Origin: Porcipelethomonas sp964621265
Lineage (GTDB): Bacteria > Bacillota > Clostridia > Oscillospirales > Ruminococcaceae
Assembly (NCBI GenBank): GCA_964621265.1
Contig: CAZULQ010000005.1
Span: 1-64,000 of the forward strand
Length of the DNA: 64,000 bases
Reading direction: 5' to 3'
Shown: piece by piece, positions 34,713-43,389 of the stretch
Layout of the letters: the number at the start of each line of letters is the position of its first letter
Numbering within the stretch: the stretch's first letter is position 1
Position numbers and translations under genes: made by a program
The notes under the pieces: generated by a model
The model's database searches: none
What the model was told of the DNA's origin: nothing
The model's input: only the letters and a program-made list of their open reading frames with translations

Positions 34713-37031
34713 TTAACGCTGTACTGACATTTCCCTTCTGTTAAGCTCATAAAGCTCTTCAAAATTCTCAACAGGCATAGGCTTTGCAAAATAATAGCCC
34801 TGGAACATGTCACAGCCCATTTCAGTAAGAAACCTTACCTGTTCCGCACTTTCAACGCCCTCTGTGATTACAGGCATTCCAAGCTGATTTGAAAGGGAAA
34901 TAATCATCTGAAGAATAATTTTGCTTCGTTCCTCATCCTCCGCTTTTCTTAGAAATGCCATGTCAATTTTAAGAACGTCAACATGAATATCCTTGAGCAT
35001 ATTAAGCGATGAATAACCGCTTCCGAAATCGTCCATCTCGACAACAAAACCGCTTTGTCTCAGTCTTGAAATAAGCTCAAGCTGACGGTTGAAGTCCATT
35101 ACAACTGCGGTTTCTGTTATTTCAAGCTTGAGTGATTTAGGGTCAAGGTTATATTTGCTTATAAGGTCTGTGAATACCTTATGAATATTCAGGAAGTAAA
35201 AATCCCTCGGTGAAATATTTACGGAAATGTAAAGGTCCTCCTTGCCCTCATCCTTCCATTTACGGAGCTGACGGCAGGCAACCTCCCATATAAACAGGTC
35301 GACCTCTGAGATAAGACCGTTCTTTTCAAAAACAGGGATAAAATCGTTCGGCATAATACGTCCCTTTACAGGATGTATCCAGCGCACAAGCGCTTCTCCG
35401 CCAAGCATTTTTCCGTCAGAGGACATCTGCGGCTGAAGATACATCTGGAACTGCTCTTCCCTGATTGCCTTATCAAGCTCACTGATAAGCTCCTTTTCGT
35501 GCATAATATTACTTCTGAGCACGTCATCATAGTATGCCACACGTTTGTGATAATCGCCCTTTACGGAATTAATCGCCATCTTTGCACGGTCGCACATTAC
35601 TGAAACAGGAAGAGATGTATTCTTGATTTCATATATGCCCATGTAGTTTATCATCTGATAAGCTGAGCCCGTATCGCCTATACACGAAAACGGCTTCTGA
35701 ATTTCATCTGCATACTTTTTTTCGTCAAAATCATTCTTTAAAATCAGTATTCCGAAAATATCGTTTCCGATACGGCCGTATACAAGCGAATTATTCAGAT
35801 TGTTTTTCAGAATTTCCGCATAGCTTGTAAGCACATTATCACCATGCTTAGTTCCGAAAAAGTCATTTATCATCTTGAAATCCTTGATGTCAGTACAAAT
35901 CATAAGAAGCTCTGATGATGAGTATTCATTGATATACTGCTCACATTTCTTATAGAAATATTCCTTATTGTATATGCCCGTAAGAGCGTCATGGGTAGCA
36001 AGATAATGTTCGTGTCTCAGCTTGCGGTAATCCGACGTAACGTCGTTTACTATGAAATATCCGCCCTGAATCTGCTTTTTTGTATCAAAAAGACGCTGAA
36101 ACTGTATTTTCAGAATTATTTCTTCATTACCCTTATAAAAAGTCTTTTCTGTAATAAAGCTGTCTGATGAATTTGTATACTGCAATTCACACCACTGCGC
36201 AAAGCTCTGGTTTTCAGAGTTCTGCGGAGGGGAATTCTCAGCAATAAGCGATTTTACAGAATCATTGTAATAAAGAACCGCTCCTTCCTTATCAAGCACA
36301 TACAGCCCCACTGACATATGCTCAGAAACCTGACTTAATGTCTTTGAAACGAGTCGCTGAGGCGTATAAACCAATGCACAATAGTAAATTACAAGACCTT
36401 CAATAATGTAACCCAGTACAGAAAAATCTATCGCTGCCTCTGTCATAAGAACGTTCATTATCATAAGGGCAGTCTGTACAACAGCTATAAGAAGATACTT
36501 TTTCCTGTAAAAAACAGGAGAATGGAACGCTCTGTAATACAGATTCGCAGCACCGAACAACGCCATGAGCATTACAAATACGAAATGTATGTAGAAAAAC
36601 GGTGTTGGTTCTATGTAATAGTAGAGCTCTGTATTGAACAGCACACTTTCCTTTACTGTAAACTGATTTTCAAAGAAAATGTTAAGAAGCATGAAAACCG
36701 TGTCAAGCCCCAGAAGTGCATAAACCACCTTGACCTTCATTATCCTCTCAAACTCTTTCCCTCGCCCGATAAAGTAGGTCGTGAATTTGAAAAGGAAAAA
36801 AATCATCCAGTCCGCCATGGAAAAGTACAGACAGTAACACACGATTACAACCGTCCTGTCCGCCACAAGCAGAGAGACAAAGTTAACAAGCACTATTCCC
36901 AGGCCAAGCTCCAGGACAATGCGTACTATATCAGCAAGTTCACGTTTGTTTTTTTCTTTATATGTTTTGAATATGCATGCTCCGAACATAATCATTGCTA
37001 ATATCATTGATACTGCTAGCAATAATTTCAT
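34713..37031 (-). CDS. 7TM sensor - PAS - degenerate GGDEF - EAL protein (c-di-GMP phosphodiesterase)
   Basis: The 772-aa membrane protein has about seven N-terminal transmembrane helices (1-225). A PAS-like domain (about 235-340, MSVGLYVLDKEGAVLYYNDS) follows. A GGDEF domain (about 345-495) has its active-site motif altered to IGNDIFG, so it is probably catalytically dead. A C-terminal EAL domain (about 510-760) retains GGEALVRW, the Asn/Glu of ISVNISPRDF and EITETAVVMD, DDFGSGYSSL and ITEGVES. It is expected to hydrolyse c-di-GMP, with the GGDEF half regulatory. It is cargo of the mobile element, unusual among sugar-related genes. Confidence 0.88.
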   Translation of the reverse strand: MKLLLAVSMILAMIMFGACIFKTYKEKNKRELADIVRIVLELGLGIVLVNFVSLLVADRTVVIVCYCLYFSMADWMIFFLFKFTTYFIGRGKEFERIMKVKVVYALLGLDTVFMLLNIFFENQFTVKESVLFNTELYYYIEPTPFFYIHFVFVMLMALFGAANLYYRAFHSPVFYRKKYLLIAVVQTALMIMNVLMTEAAIDFSVLGYIIEGLVIYYCALVYTPQRLVSKTLSQVSEHMSVGLYVLDKEGAVLYYNDSVKSLIAENSPPQNSENQSFAQWCELQYTNSSDSFITEKTFYKGNEEIILKIQFQRLFDTKKQIQGGYFIVNDVTSDYRKLRHEHYLATHDALTGIYNKEYFYKKCEQYINEYSSSELLMICTDIKDFKMINDFFGTKHGDNVLTSYAEILKNNLNNSLVYGRIGNDIFGILILKNDFDEKKYADEIQKPFSCIGDTGSAYQMINYMGIYEIKNTSLPVSVMCDRAKMAINSVKGDYHKRVAYYDDVLRSNIMHEKELISELDKAIREEQFQMYLQPQMSSDGKMLGGEALVRWIHPVKGRIMPNDFIPVFEKNGLISEVDLFIWEVACRQLRKWKDEGKEDLYISVNISPRDFYFLNIHKVFTDLISKYNLDPKSLKLEITETAVVMDFNRQLELISRLRQSGFVVEMDDFGSGYSSLNMLKDIHVDVLKIDMAFLRKAEDEERSKIILQMIISLSNQLGMPVITEGVESAEQVRFLTEMGCDMFQGYYFAKPMPVENFEELYELNRREMSVQR

Positions 37032-37175
37032 TATATCACCTTACCAAAATTATTTTAAAGTTAAATTGCACATAATTATATTATAAATTATACCACATTT
37101 TATTCCAAATGTCAATAGAATACAAAAACATGTTACAAAAAAATAGTGATATCAACACAAAACAATAAGACAAAT

Positions 37176-37210
37176 AAAACCGGCTCTGTCTGAAAACAGA
37201 GTCGGTTTTT
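37176..37210 (-). terminator. Terminator of the DUF3878-like gene
   Basis: AAAACCG.CTCTGT/ACAGAG.CGGTTTT with T run on the minus strand, just after the stop at 37224. Confidence 0.8.
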
Positions 37211-37223
37211 AATGTTACTAAGC

Positions 37224-38186
37224 CTATTCAATAATCCTGTATTTACGCCTGAAAAAACCGTTTTTCGTAAGAAGAATACCGGTTTTATAGGTCATGCTGT
37301 CGGGCATATGTGCAAAAGGTTCTTCTCTGAACGCTCTCGCAGTGCAGTTTTTGCCTGCATACTGCCTTGCTTTATCAACGGCAATATCATAAAGCTTTCT
37401 GTACTCGCCCGTCTTTTCGCCATATTCCCTGTCGGGATACTGAGCGGACGCACTCGCAATTTTTTCAATGATGAGATTTACAAGCGCACTATGCCCCGGC
37501 TTTGCAAGAAGCTTTGCGAGCCGTTTTTCAGTTTTTTCGGTTACACCGTGCTTTTCAATGAATCTGCACATTTTGAAATCAGATGCCTCACGGGCAAGTT
37601 CAAGAAACACATCAACAGATTCCGACGTTGTATACTCAACATAATCGCTGTCAGCCATATATTTTTCGGGTACGCTGTTATAGTATCTGAGCGGTCTGAA
37701 CTGCGAAAGCACAGCCAGAACAACTTCCTCGTCATTGCAGTATTCAGAAAGGCAGTTATATTTATCATTTATGATACCGAGCCAGTAGTCAATAAGCCTT
37801 AGGTCGCAAAACCCGTCAACCCAGAAATGACCCGTGTTTCCGTAGTTATACATATACGTTTCAACAGCAACGTCGCTGAATGTGACAGTAAAGGTGTTAT
37901 CCTCGCCCTGACGGAAAACGAGAAGAAATCTGTCGCCAAATCTTTCCACCGAGGCAGATATATACCCGTCATAGTCCGTAAGGCACACGCCGTTAAGCTC
38001 GGGAGCGATGAAATTAAGAAAGCTTTCTGTGCAGTCGTTTGCAAGATATACTGCCCTGAATGCATTGTCATCATTTATAAATTCCACGCATTGCCCCTCG
38101 AGAAGTCTTGCAAGCTTGTAAAGTCCGTCAGGCATTGATTCGTCAAGACCCGAAAGAATACGTTCATATTCCTGTTTATTGTTCAT
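37224..38186 (-). CDS. Hypothetical protein (DUF3878-like)
   Basis: The 320-aa soluble protein starts MNNKQEYERILSGLDESMPD. The middle has a beta-rich segment (VERFGDRFLLVFRQGEDNTF, GHFWVDGFCDLRLIDYWLGI) and the C terminus is helical. The layout resembles DUF3878-type proteins of Ruminococcaceae, named here from memory. No catalytic motif is visible. It is monocistronic within the mobile element. Confidence 0.6.
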   Translation of the reverse strand: MNNKQEYERILSGLDESMPDGLYKLARLLEGQCVEFINDDNAFRAVYLANDCTESFLNFIAPELNGVCLTDYDGYISASVERFGDRFLLVFRQGEDNTFTVTFSDVAVETYMYNYGNTGHFWVDGFCDLRLIDYWLGIINDKYNCLSEYCNDEEVVLAVLSQFRPLRYYNSVPEKYMADSDYVEYTTSESVDVFLELAREASDFKMCRFIEKHGVTEKTEKRLAKLLAKPGHSALVNLIIEKIASASAQYPDREYGEKTGEYRKLYDIAVDKARQYAGKNCTARAFREEPFAHMPDSMTYKTGILLTKNGFFRRKYRIIE

Positions 38187-38298
38187 ATTCAGTTCCTGTT
38201 TTCAATAATGTATTTTTAGTCCGAAGTCTGTAGGTTTATACTATCATTTTATCAGATTGTGTTTTATATGTCAACGTACTGAAAGTGTTTCTGTAATT

Positions 38299-38550
38299 TC
38301 ACCATTTTCTGAGCTCATGCGGACATCGTCTGATTTTCTGCAAAGCTCTCAGTTCAACGTAACATCCGCATTTTGCGCACATTCCGTTTATAAGTTCATC
38401 ACAGCCAAGGCAGATGTCAAGCCGCTTGTGATACAACTTATCATCAGCTTTTTTCTCCTCCGACATCGTCATTTTAAGCTCGTCAATTGCTTTTTTAAGG
38501 TCTTTGGCGTCTGTTTCTGACAGCAGACAGCGCTTACACACCTTTTTCAT
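38299..38550 (-). CDS. Small cysteine-rich protein (DUF6171-like)
   Basis: The 83-aa protein has cysteine pairs in CKRCL, CLGCD and CAKCGCYVELR plus a late RRCPH, suggesting a zinc site; a charged helix lies between. Proteins of this size and pattern (KVCKRCLLSETD start) resemble DUF6171. Its ATG overlaps the stop of the GH51 gene by 4 bp, so it is translationally coupled to it. The role is unknown. Confidence 0.65.
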   Translation of the reverse strand: MKKVCKRCLLSETDAKDLKKAIDELKMTMSEEKKADDKLYHKRLDICLGCDELINGMCAKCGCYVELRALQKIRRCPHELRKW

Positions 38551-40028
38551 TTGGTTATAACCTCAACGGAAATAACGGAACATGGCGGAACATTTATTGA
38601 AAGCCTGTTATCCTTTAATTCAACATTATGCGGCTTTGGGCATACTTTTATCTCTGCACCGAAGTCGTTGAAATCATGTGCATCACCTGTAAGAATACGC
38701 GCAGAAACTGATTTTACAGTCGCATCAGCAATACCGCAGTCTGCCTCATAGCTTTCAGTAAGTGAGCAGTTTGAAATGGTTATGTGGATTTTACCGTCCT
38801 TATCAACTGATGATGTCTGAGAAATCGCCTCAAAACTGCGGTTTTCGATTTTTTCGTTTTCAATAAAGCTGTAAATCAGCGTACTGTCGTGATGCGGGCG
38901 ATACATCTCAAAAACGTAATATGTCGGAGTAAGTACCATTTCATCACCCTCTGTCAGAATTACAGCCTGAAGAACATTTACAATCTGGGCGATATTCGCC
39001 ATAGTAATACGGTCGGAGTGACGATTGAAAATATTGAGATTGATTGCGGCAACAATTGCGTCACGCATTGTATTCTGCTGATACAGGAATCCAGGGTTAG
39101 TCCCCTCCTCCACGTCATACCAGCAACCCCACTCATCAACAATAAGTCCGACCTTTTTCTCAGGGTCATATCTTTCCATGATTGCAGAATGCTGATTTAT
39201 CATACGCTCAATTTCAATAGTTCTGCCGATTGTGTCATAATAAAGCGCATCGTCAAATTCGGTTGCAGAGCCTTTTTTGCTCCAGTCACCCGTCGGAAGT
39301 GTGTAGTAATGGAAGGAAAGCCCCTTCATATGCCACGGACCTACTTTTTTCATAAGGACTTCAGTCCAGTTATAGTCGTCAGCATTGCTTCCGCTTGCGA
39401 TTTTGTAAAGCTCATTGCCGCTGTAATTGCGGCAATAGGTCTGATAACGGCGATATTCGTCGGAGTAGTACTCAGGGAGCATATTTCCGCCACAGCCCCA
39501 GCTTTCATTACCTATGCCAAGATATTTTACCTTCCACGCCTTGTCCTGACCGTTTTTTCTGCGTAGCTCAGCCATCGGTGTCATATCGTCCGATGTCATG
39601 TATTCTACCCACTCTGAAAGCTCCTGTACCGTACCACTTCCGAGATTGCCTGAAATATACGGTTCACAGCCAATCAGTTCGCAAAGACGCATAAATTCGT
39701 GAGTGCCGAAGCTGTTGTCCTCAGTAACGCCGCCCCAGTGAGTATTAATCATCTTCTTGCGCTGTTCCTTGGGGCCTATGCCGTCCTTCCAGTGATATTC
39801 GTCCGCAAAACATCCGCCGGGCCAGCGCAGAACAGGTGTACCGATTTTTCTGAGCGCATCAATAACATCATTTCTTATGCCGTCTGTATTGGGGATTACA
39901 GAGTCCTCCCCGACGTAAATTCCGTTATAGATACATCTTCCGAGATGCTCGGAAAAGTGTCCGTAGATTTCCTTGTTGATATGACTTTTCCTGTCAAGGG
40001 GATTGACAATCATTTTAAGCTTTTTCAT
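38547..40028 (-). CDS. abfA: Intracellular alpha-L-arabinofuranosidase (GH51)
   Basis: The 493-aa enzyme lacks a signal peptide and has all GH51 landmarks: IYGHFSEHLGRCIYNGIYVG, TPVLRWPGGCFADEYHW, acid/base Glu in GIGNESWGCGG, and nucleophile Glu in VDEWGCWYD. It releases arabinose from imported arabinoxylan or arabinan oligosaccharides. The gene is divergent from the AraC-type regulator at 40157, which is probably its activator, and is followed by the coupled DUF6171-like gene. It is cargo of the mobile element. Confidence 0.95.
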   Translation of the reverse strand: MKKLKMIVNPLDRKSHINKEIYGHFSEHLGRCIYNGIYVGEDSVIPNTDGIRNDVIDALRKIGTPVLRWPGGCFADEYHWKDGIGPKEQRKKMINTHWGGVTEDNSFGTHEFMRLCELIGCEPYISGNLGSGTVQELSEWVEYMTSDDMTPMAELRRKNGQDKAWKVKYLGIGNESWGCGGNMLPEYYSDEYRRYQTYCRNYSGNELYKIASGSNADDYNWTEVLMKKVGPWHMKGLSFHYYTLPTGDWSKKGSATEFDDALYYDTIGRTIEIERMINQHSAIMERYDPEKKVGLIVDEWGCWYDVEEGTNPGFLYQQNTMRDAIVAAINLNIFNRHSDRITMANIAQIVNVLQAVILTEGDEMVLTPTYYVFEMYRPHHDSTLIYSFIENEKIENRSFEAISQTSSVDKDGKIHITISNCSLTESYEADCGIADATVKSVSARILTGDAHDFNDFGAEIKVCPKPHNVELKDNRLSINVPPCSVISVEVITK

Positions 40029-40081
40029 AAACGCTGTCCTTTCAGTATTTCTTTGAAGTTGTGATAATTTAATTTTACACC

Positions 40082-40110
40082 TTGACGAAATTTTTTCAAT
40101 GATATATAAT
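40082..40110 (+). promoter_or_regulatory. Promoter of the AraC-type regulator
   Basis: TTGACG (40082-40087), 17-bp spacer, TATAAT (40105-40110), in the divergent region with abfA. Confidence 0.7.
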
Positions 40111-40156
40111 ATTTTTATAACTGATATATCCTACGATTATAAAGGAAGATGATTCA

Positions 40157-40930
40157 ATGCAGCTACACACATTGGGGATAGATTACCACCACAGCAGTGA
40201 TTTTTCAATTGAGCGTCCGAACGGCTCGGGTGATAATCTCATCATTATTTTCAAAAGCGTGGCAGAAGTGAGGACAAACGGCGAATATACCGTAACAGCG
40301 CCCGATACGGCGATTGTGTATTCAAAGAAATTTCCGCAGTATTATCGTGCCTGCGCTGACGAATTCATAAACCACTGGATACACTTTGACATTGAGGATA
40401 ACGAGGAATTTTTAAGTCGTGTGCAACTGCCGATTAATACGATTGTCACTATTCCCGATATAGACACCGTTGAAAAACTCCTCATGCAGCTGAGTCTCGA
40501 AGCTGTTTCTGACAGCGCAAACAAATCAGAATGCATCGACCTCCTGCTCAGGCTTATCATTGCAAAGCTTGGCGGCAAAGTGAAAACAGGTCACAGCTCC
40601 CATCATTACGATGAGCTTCGCAATCTGCGTGCTGAAATATACCGCAACCCCGCAAAATCCCGCTCGATTGCGGAATTTGCGGAAATGATTTCGCTCAGTC
40701 CCTCGCATTTTCAGGCACTTTACAAAAGTGAATTCGGCATAAGCTGTTATGAAGATGTACTCAGAGCACGTCTTGATATGGCGAAATACTATCTTAAAAA
40801 TACAGTCCTTCCGATAAACAGGATTGCGGAGTTATGCGGATATGAAAACGATGTGCATTTTATCCGTCAGTTCAAGGCACGGACAGGCATAACAGCAGGT
40901 GAATACAGAAAACGCCACAGAATGCTGTGA
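40157..40930 (+). CDS. AraC-family transcriptional regulator
   Basis: The 257-aa protein has an N-terminal cupin-like sensing domain (about 1-140) and two C-terminal helix-turn-helix motifs (about 165-255). These include SIAEFAEMISLSPSHFQALY and the AraC signature INRIAELCGYENDVHFIRQF. It is divergent from abfA and therefore the likely arabinoside-responsive regulator of that gene, and possibly of other cargo genes. AAAGGAAG lies upstream of the ATG. Confidence 0.9.
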   Translation: MQLHTLGIDYHHSSDFSIERPNGSGDNLIIIFKSVAEVRTNGEYTVTAPDTAIVYSKKFPQYYRACADEFINHWIHFDIEDNEEFLSRVQLPINTIVTIPDIDTVEKLLMQLSLEAVSDSANKSECIDLLLRLIIAKLGGKVKTGHSSHHYDELRNLRAEIYRNPAKSRSIAEFAEMISLSPSHFQALYKSEFGISCYEDVLRARLDMAKYYLKNTVLPINRIAELCGYENDVHFIRQFKARTGITAGEYRKRHRML

Positions 40931-40940
40931 CAAACACGCC

Positions 40941-42521
40941 TCAGATTTTCCAGTGGATATGTATTTCTCGCCCGATATTCTCATCGACAGTGCCTATTTC
41001 GATAAAGTCGATAAATTCATCGACAATACTGCGGTCAAGGCTTTCAATGTGTATACAGCTTTCGATTAAAGCTTTATTAAACTCAGCGTTTTCAGAAGTG
41101 CTTTTAAGCTTTTCTATCTGCTGAGTGACCTCATGTATCTGCTCTGAGAGCGTGTGCTCCTCTTCACTGAGACTTTCACGGAACAATGAATAGTCCTCAT
41201 CGGAAATTTTACCGTCAAGCTTATCCTTATACATCATGACAAGGCGCTCCTGTGCAGAGCTGTGCTTGCATTTCAAAGCCGACAGCTTTTTTTCAAGCGA
41301 TTCAAGATGCTCAGCGTTTACATCAGTAATATGAATATCAGAGGGCTTGCAATACTGAGCAATAATCCTGTTTAATTCGTCGAGTATCTTCTGTTCAAGC
41401 ACCCTTCCGCTGACAGCCGATTTATTCGGGCAGTTCATCGCGCCCGTCTTACAGGTGGCGCACTGAAGCCCGTAATACTTTATAGTCCTTGATTTGTTAT
41501 AATAAACATTGCGTTTCATGGGGCGCTGACAGACAGCGCATCGCACCTTTCCCGAAAGAGGCGAAAGCTCGCCTGAATACTTCCCCGCTCTCGCATGACT
41601 ATTAATGCGCTCCCGTGTCCTGTGCCATGTTTCATTGTCAATCACAGCCTCATGGGTATCGGGAATGCGTATCCATTTATCCTTGTCCACTTTCTTTCTC
41701 TTTTTGTTCTTATAGCTGACATGATGCGTTTTTCCCTGTACAAGCGTTCCTGTATACACTTCATTTGCGAGTATTCTTGCAATTGTGGACTGTGTCCATA
41801 GTCCTTTGGAATTACCCGACTGTGCATTGCAGTTTACATACCTTAAGCCTTTCTGCCGTTTATATTCAGTCGGGCTTATAACGCCGTCTTCATTCAGTCG
41901 CTGAACGATTCTGCGGTATCCCTCACCCTCTGCGTACATTTCAAAAATCCGCCTTACAACAGGCGCTGTTTCCTCGTCAACTATAAGGTGATGCTTGTCA
42001 TTCGGGTCGATTTTATAGCCGTATGGCGCAAATGAGCCGATAAACTGTCCCTGCTCACGCTTATATGCGAGTGTTCTGCGTATCTTTGACGAAATATCCT
42101 TAACGTACATTTCATTATAGGCACTTGCAAAAAGTCTCATAGTGCCGTAGCTTTCGCTTTCTGTATCGGCATTGTCGGCAACTCCTATAAATCTTACGCC
42201 CCATTCAAGAAACTTATCGTTTATATACTGCTCAATCACAATAGTATCTCTTGAAAATCTCGACTGGTCCTTGCAGAGAACTATATCAATATTCCCGTTT
42301 TCGCAGTCACGGAGCAGTCTTGTAAACTCGGGACGGCTGCGGTCTATGCCGCTGTAACCGTCATCGCAGTAAATGTCGTAAATCTCCCAGTTACGCTCAT
42401 TGCAGTAAGCACAGAGCATTGATTTCTGATTCTGAATACTGCGGCTGTCATTGTCTGTTGATTTGTCCCTGTCCTCGATTGACAGGCGGCAGTATATTCC
42501 GACTTTCGGCAATTGTCTCAC
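40941..42521 (-). CDS. Large serine recombinase (element integrase/excisionase)
   Basis: The 526-aa protein has a resolvase catalytic domain (1 to about 150) with nucleophile Ser14 in YCRLS and catalytic arginines such as SRFSRDT. A recombinase domain (about 165-275; GSFAPYGYKIDP), a zinc ribbon (CAVCQRPM...CATCK...CPN, about 325-375) and a coiled coil (about 395-480) follow, the standard large serine recombinase order. The start is the GTG at 42521, overlapping the TGA of the 41-aa ORF. It lies about 170 bp inside the right core and is read in the same direction as the interrupted amidase. It should mediate excision and integration at the CCATGT cores. Confidence 0.93.
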   Translation of the reverse strand: MRQLPKVGIYCRLSIEDRDKSTDNDSRSIQNQKSMLCAYCNERNWEIYDIYCDDGYSGIDRSRPEFTRLLRDCENGNIDIVLCKDQSRFSRDTIVIEQYINDKFLEWGVRFIGVADNADTESESYGTMRLFASAYNEMYVKDISSKIRRTLAYKREQGQFIGSFAPYGYKIDPNDKHHLIVDEETAPVVRRIFEMYAEGEGYRRIVQRLNEDGVISPTEYKRQKGLRYVNCNAQSGNSKGLWTQSTIARILANEVYTGTLVQGKTHHVSYKNKKRKKVDKDKWIRIPDTHEAVIDNETWHRTRERINSHARAGKYSGELSPLSGKVRCAVCQRPMKRNVYYNKSRTIKYYGLQCATCKTGAMNCPNKSAVSGRVLEQKILDELNRIIAQYCKPSDIHITDVNAEHLESLEKKLSALKCKHSSAQERLVMMYKDKLDGKISDEDYSLFRESLSEEEHTLSEQIHEVTQQIEKLKSTSENAEFNKALIESCIHIESLDRSIVDEFIDFIEIGTVDENIGREIHIHWKI

Positions 42522-42643
42522 CCCGCAAAATATTTTTTCAGCCTTGAATCAACAAGCTTCTGAACTTTCTCAGTAACAAGCTTTTTCATTTTCTCATTAT
42601 CCGTCATCGTGAAAATATTTATAATATGTATCGGTGCTTTCAT
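42518..42643 (-). CDS. 41-aa ORF translationally coupled to the recombinase
   Basis: The frame reads MKAPIHIINIFTMTDNEKMK and then KLVTEKVQKLVDSRLKKYFA with a final Gly. GGGGGAG lies 6-7 nt before the ATG at 42643, and the stop overlaps the recombinase GTG (GTGA). It is a basic, helical small protein. Its position suggests a partner of the recombinase, for example a directionality factor, but it matches nothing I can name. Confidence 0.65.
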   Translation of the reverse strand: MKAPIHIINIFTMTDNEKMKKLVTEKVQKLVDSRLKKYFAG

Positions 42644-42677
42644 TGTAACTCCCCCGTTTTATTTCTCAAAGCCATGT

Positions 42678-42863
42678 TTAATCTGACTCCCCATGTCCTG
42701 CGTCAAGGACGATAACGGGTTTATCGTTCTGTGCAGAGCCGATTGCGGGGAGCGAGTTTTCTTCCATGTGACGATATGAAAAATATACCGCTACGCCGCA
42801 CACAGCAAGAGCCGAAAGGGTTGCCGCAAATCTCTTTACAATTCTTTTACTGGTTGTATTCAT
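42678..42863 (-). pseudogene. cwlD-like: CwlD-like amidase, N-terminal part
   Basis: From the ATG at 42863 (AGGTG upstream) the frame encodes a membrane anchor (ATLSALAVCGVAVYFSY) and then PVIVLDAGHG, the zinc-binding start of an Amidase_3 domain. It then runs into the element (ESD, stop at 42678-42680). Together with 29,531-30,098 it would give a 244-aa anchored amidase, close to CwlD length. The upstream terminator at 42,936-42,967 isolates it from the gene above, so it has its own promoter. No terminator separates it from the 41-aa ORF and recombinase. Confidence 0.87.
42691..42696. other. Attachment core, right end of the serine-recombinase element
   Basis: CCATGT with amidase N-terminal sequence to the right and element arm GTTTAATCTGACTCCCC to the left. 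Confidence 0.85.
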
Positions 42864-42935
42864 AATAAACACCTGCTTTTTTATAAAACTTGTCTTTAGA
42901 TGTTTATGAAAACTACTGTATATTTATGCATACAA

Positions 42936-42967
42936 AAAGCACTATCCTATGATAAGGATAGTGCTTT
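42936..42967 (-). terminator. Terminator of the DUF1893/ECF operon
   Basis: AAAGCACTATCCT/AGGATAGTGCTTT with T run on the minus strand, 6 bp past the stop at 42973. Confidence 0.9.
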
Positions 42968-42972
42968 GTCAG

Positions 42973-43389
42973 TTATTTTCCTTTAAGCTCTGCGAGTTTG
43001 TTTTTTAAGGCTGTATACGCAGTTTCAACGTCGTCAATATCTGACACCGTCTTTTCCATAGGACAGATATCGTTTCCCTGTCTGTTGATAATTTTTTCTG
43101 TCAGCGTATCAAAGCTGAATGGGATTGATTTCATTCGTAGAAACTGCCTTGCCGCCTCGGACATTACACGTCCGTGAACAGCTGTCACGCCCATTTTCAC
43201 AAAGAGCATAGCCGCGGCTTTTCCTACTATAATATCTGCCGCAGAGTAACCTGAAAAATCAGTTCCGCCTTCGATTATTTCAATAAGCGGTGAAATCCCG
43301 CGCCCGTCAAAGAGGGTACATATTCCCTCTTTACAAAGGCATACCGAACGCTCCCCAAGCTGTTTTACAGCCTGCTCCAGATCAGTCAT
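42973..43389 (-). CDS. DUF1893 domain protein
   Basis: The 138-aa protein contains VCLCKEGICTLFDGRGISPL, SAADIIVGKAAAMLFVKMGV and a C-terminal helical tail, matching DUF1893, a family linked to ECF-type transporters in Firmicutes. Its start overlaps the stop of the upstream ECF S component by 8 bp, so the two form an operon. Biochemical function is unknown. Confidence 0.8.
   Translation of the reverse strand: MTDLEQAVKQLGERSVCLCKEGICTLFDGRGISPLIEIIEGGTDFSGYSAADIIVGKAAAMLFVKMGVTAVHGRVMSEAARQFLRMKSIPFSFDTLTEKIINRQGNDICPMEKTVSDIDDVETAYTALKNKLAELKGK

Larger units (their letters stand above)
30093..42696. mobile_element. 12.6-kb large-serine-recombinase element carrying plant-wall genes
   Basis: Two directly repeated CCATGT cores lie 12,598 bp apart at the broken ends of one amidase gene. 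The element-side arms, GGGGAATCAGTTAAAAC on the left and GTTTAATCTGACTCCCC on the right, are imperfect inverted copies, as expected for the two halves of an attP. The rebuilt attB reads GACGCAGGACATGGCGGCAT on the minus strand and restores the amidase in frame. A large serine recombinase gene is encoded just inside the right end. Direct repeat orientation means recombination would excise, not invert. No conjugation or phage genes are present. Confidence 0.88.

Noticed and set aside
42841..42935. Sporulation sigma-factor promoter for the interrupted amidase
   Set aside because: GCATA and CATAAACA occur upstream of 42,863 with a 16-bp spacing, but the match to a SigE or SigG consensus is too loose to claim.
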